Below are positions 62,534-64,000 of a stretch of 64,000 nt of DNA, one piece after another. The DNA lies in contig NZ_RBJB01000004.1 of the NCBI RefSeq assembly GCF_003634635.1, positions 124,001-188,000 on the forward strand. Direction: 5' to 3'. The notes beneath the pieces were generated by a model. The model was given only the letters and a program-made list of their open reading frames with translations, was not told where the DNA came from and ran no database searches. Source of the stretch: Marinobacter nauticus. Lineage in GTDB: Bacteria > Pseudomonadota > Gammaproteobacteria > Pseudomonadales > Oleiphilaceae. Positions within the stretch are counted from its first letter, which is position 1; the number at the start of each line of letters is the position of its first letter. Position numbers and translations under genes: made by a program.

Positions 62534-64000
62534 TTACTCCACCGTCACACTCTTGGCCAGATTTCGCGGCTGGTCCACGTCCGTACCCTTCAATACCGCC
62601 ACATGATATGACAACAGCTGCAGTGGCACGGTGTACACGATGGGCGCGGTGATCTCATGCACGGATGGCAGTTGCATCACGTGGATGCCTTCTTCCGGCT
62701 TCACATCCGCCGCCTTGTCGGCAAAAACAAACAGCTCACCGCCACGGGCGCGAACTTCCTCCAGATTGGATTTCAGCTTTTCCACCAGGTCGTTGTTCGG
62801 TGCCACCGTGACTACCGGCATTTCACTGTCCACCAATGCCAGAGGACCGTGTTTGAGCTCGCCGGCGGGATAGGCCTCGGCGTGGATGTAAGAGATTTCC
62901 TTGAGCTTGAGGGCCCCTTCCATCGCCACCGGGAACTGAGAGCCGCGGCCCAGGAACAGGCTGTGGTTCTTGTCCATAAACGCCTTGGACATTTCTTCAA
63001 TGTCGGCATCCAGGGCGAGGATATCACTCACCTGCTTGGGCAACTGATGAATGGCGGCAACGATGTCTGCCTCTTTCTCTTCACTCAGGCCATTATGGCG
63101 CGCCAGAGCCAGGGTAAAGATCAGCAAGGCGGTCAGCTGGGTGGTGAACGCCTTGGTCGACGCCACACCAATTTCCGGACCGGCCTGGGTCATGATGACC
63201 AGATCGGATTCCCGCACCAGCGAGCTGCCCGGCACGTTGCAGATGGCCAGAGCCGCGCGGAAGCCCGCCTGTTTGGCCTGGCGCAATGCCGCCAGAGTGT
63301 CGGCGGTTTCACCAGACTGGGAAATGCACAGGAACAGGGTGTCGGGCTGAATCACGTGTTTGCGGTAGCGGAACTCGGAAGCGACTTCCACCGAACAAGG
63401 CACGCCGGCCAGTTCCTCAATCCAGTAGCGGGCCACCATGCCGGCATGGTACGAAGTGCCACAGGCGATGATCTGGACGTGACGGACGTTATCCAGCAGG
63501 TTGGCCGCATCGGTTCCCAAGGCTTGCTCCAGGACCCGGCTGTCGGTGATCCGGCCTTCCATGGTGGCCTTGATCACTTTCGGTTGCTCGTAGATTTCCT
63601 TGAGCATGAAGTGGCGGTATTCACCTTTGTCCGCAGAGTCAGCACCGTGTTCAAAACGGGTAATGGTCCGCTCCACCGGCTGACCACTGCGATCGTGGAT
63701 GCGGATGTTGTCCTTGCGGATATCGGCGATATCGCCCTCTTCCAGGAACATGAAGCGGTCGGTCACCGGCAACAGGGCCAGCTGGTCAGACGCGATAAAG
63801 TTCTCGCCAATACCGACGCCAACCACCAGAGGGCTGCCCTCGCGACAGACCACCAGGTGATCCGGCTCATCGGCATGAACAACGGCCAGGGCGTAGGCAC
63901 CGCGCAGACGCTGAATGGCCGACTTTACCGCCTCATAGAGTTTGCCCTGTTCACGGAAGTATTTCTCGATCAGGTGCGCGACCACCTCGGTATCGGTCTG
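62534..64000 (-). CDS. glmS: Glutamine-fructose-6-phosphate aminotransferase, C-terminal and most of N-terminal part
   Basis: 489 residues to the window edge; the true start lies beyond 64000. The end of the glutaminase domain shows [18 protein letters not shown] and [29 protein letters not shown]. Two SIS domains follow, with [57 protein letters not shown] and, at the C-terminus, [12 protein letters not shown] and [12 protein letters not shown]. The enzyme makes glucosamine-6-phosphate for peptidoglycan and LPS. Confidence 0.96.
   Translation of the reverse strand, partial: QTDTEVVAHLIEKYFREQGKLYEAVKSAIQRLRGAYALAVVHADEPDHLVVCREGSPLVVGVGIGENFIASDQLALLPVTDRFMFLEEGDIADIRKDNIRIHDRSGQPVERTITRFEHGADSADKGEYRHFMLKEIYEQPKVIKATMEGRITDSRVLEQALGTDAANLLDNVRHVQIIACGTSYHAGMVARYWIEELAGVPCSVEVASEFRYRKHVIQPDTLFLCISQSGETADTLAALRQAKQAGFRAALAICNVPGSSLVRESDLVIMTQAGPEIGVASTKAFTTQLTALLIFTLALARHNGLSEEKEADIVAAIHQLPKQVSDILALDADIEEMSKAFMDKNHSLFLGRGSQFPVAMEGALKLKEISYIHAEAYPAGELKHGPLALVDSEMPVVTVAPNNDLVEKLKSNLEEVRARGGELFVFADKAADVKPEEGIHVMQLPSVHEITAPIVYTVPLQLLSYHVAVLKGTDVDQPRNLAKSVTVE

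Overview
The window looks like the chromosome of a marine, hydrocarbon-associated gammaproteobacterium, most probably Marinobacter or a close relative. This is inferred from gene content, since no rRNA gene is present: a CYP153A-type alkane hydroxylase with its ferredoxin, a betIBA glycine-betaine locus with a short BCCT carrier, a two-ATP-cone class Ia nrdAB, nhaB, and a urea-type ABC transporter linked to amidases. Most of the window is GC-rich housekeeping or metabolic DNA. The stretch from about 23.7 to 34.4 kb is visibly AT-richer and organised quite differently.

Layout. 0-4.9 kb: end of a histone-deacetylase-like hydrolase, a periplasmic binding protein, a transglutaminase-like protein, then ahpF and ahpC, each preceded by a near-identical OxyR-type site. 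5-10.3 kb: BCCT carrier, betA, betB and betI with a perfect palindromic operator. 10.4-17.4 kb: enoyl-CoA hydratase family enzyme, a membrane EAL protein, CYP153, ferredoxin, an AraC regulator and a small membrane protein. 17.4-22.3 kb: two GFA-fold proteins, a diguanylate cyclase, an HxlR/mdaB divergent pair and a LysR/VOC divergent pair. 22.4-24.3 kb: small genes at the worn edge of an integron array.

The array itself (about 23.7-34.4 kb) is a cluster of integron gene cassettes on the minus strand. At least eleven well-formed attC sites, plus a few degenerate ones, separate small genes that each begin just after one site and end at or inside the next. No integron integrase lies in the window, so this is a CALIN-type array or the integrase is elsewhere. 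Several cassettes look like antiphage or abortive-infection cargo: a three-gene Thoeris-like cassette (a TIR protein, a clear ThsB homologue and a two-helix membrane protein where ThsA would be expected), a 538-residue defence-type reverse transcriptase, and two proteins with HEPN-like RNxxxH motifs. The promoter-proximal end carries a perfect 22-bp palindrome and related repeats next to a putative zincin metallopeptidase.

34.6-43.1 kb: metallopeptidase, a D-lactate dehydrogenase-like enzyme, LysE exporter, AraC regulator, and nrdAB under a cobalamin riboswitch preceded by two NrdR-like boxes 32 bp apart. 43.1-56.5 kb: an amide/urea module (fmdB, fmdA, AAA+ ATPase, amiE, urtEDCBA) facing a very large NCS1 transporter-histidine kinase-receiver fusion and a LuxR-type response regulator. 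A near-identical 18-bp inverted repeat lies upstream of both fmdA and urtA, suggesting that this two-component system controls amide import and hydrolysis. 56.5-64 kb: a solute-binding protein, nhaB, an AraC/GyrI regulator next to a TonB siderophore receptor with a Fur-like box, and most of glmS, cut by the window end.
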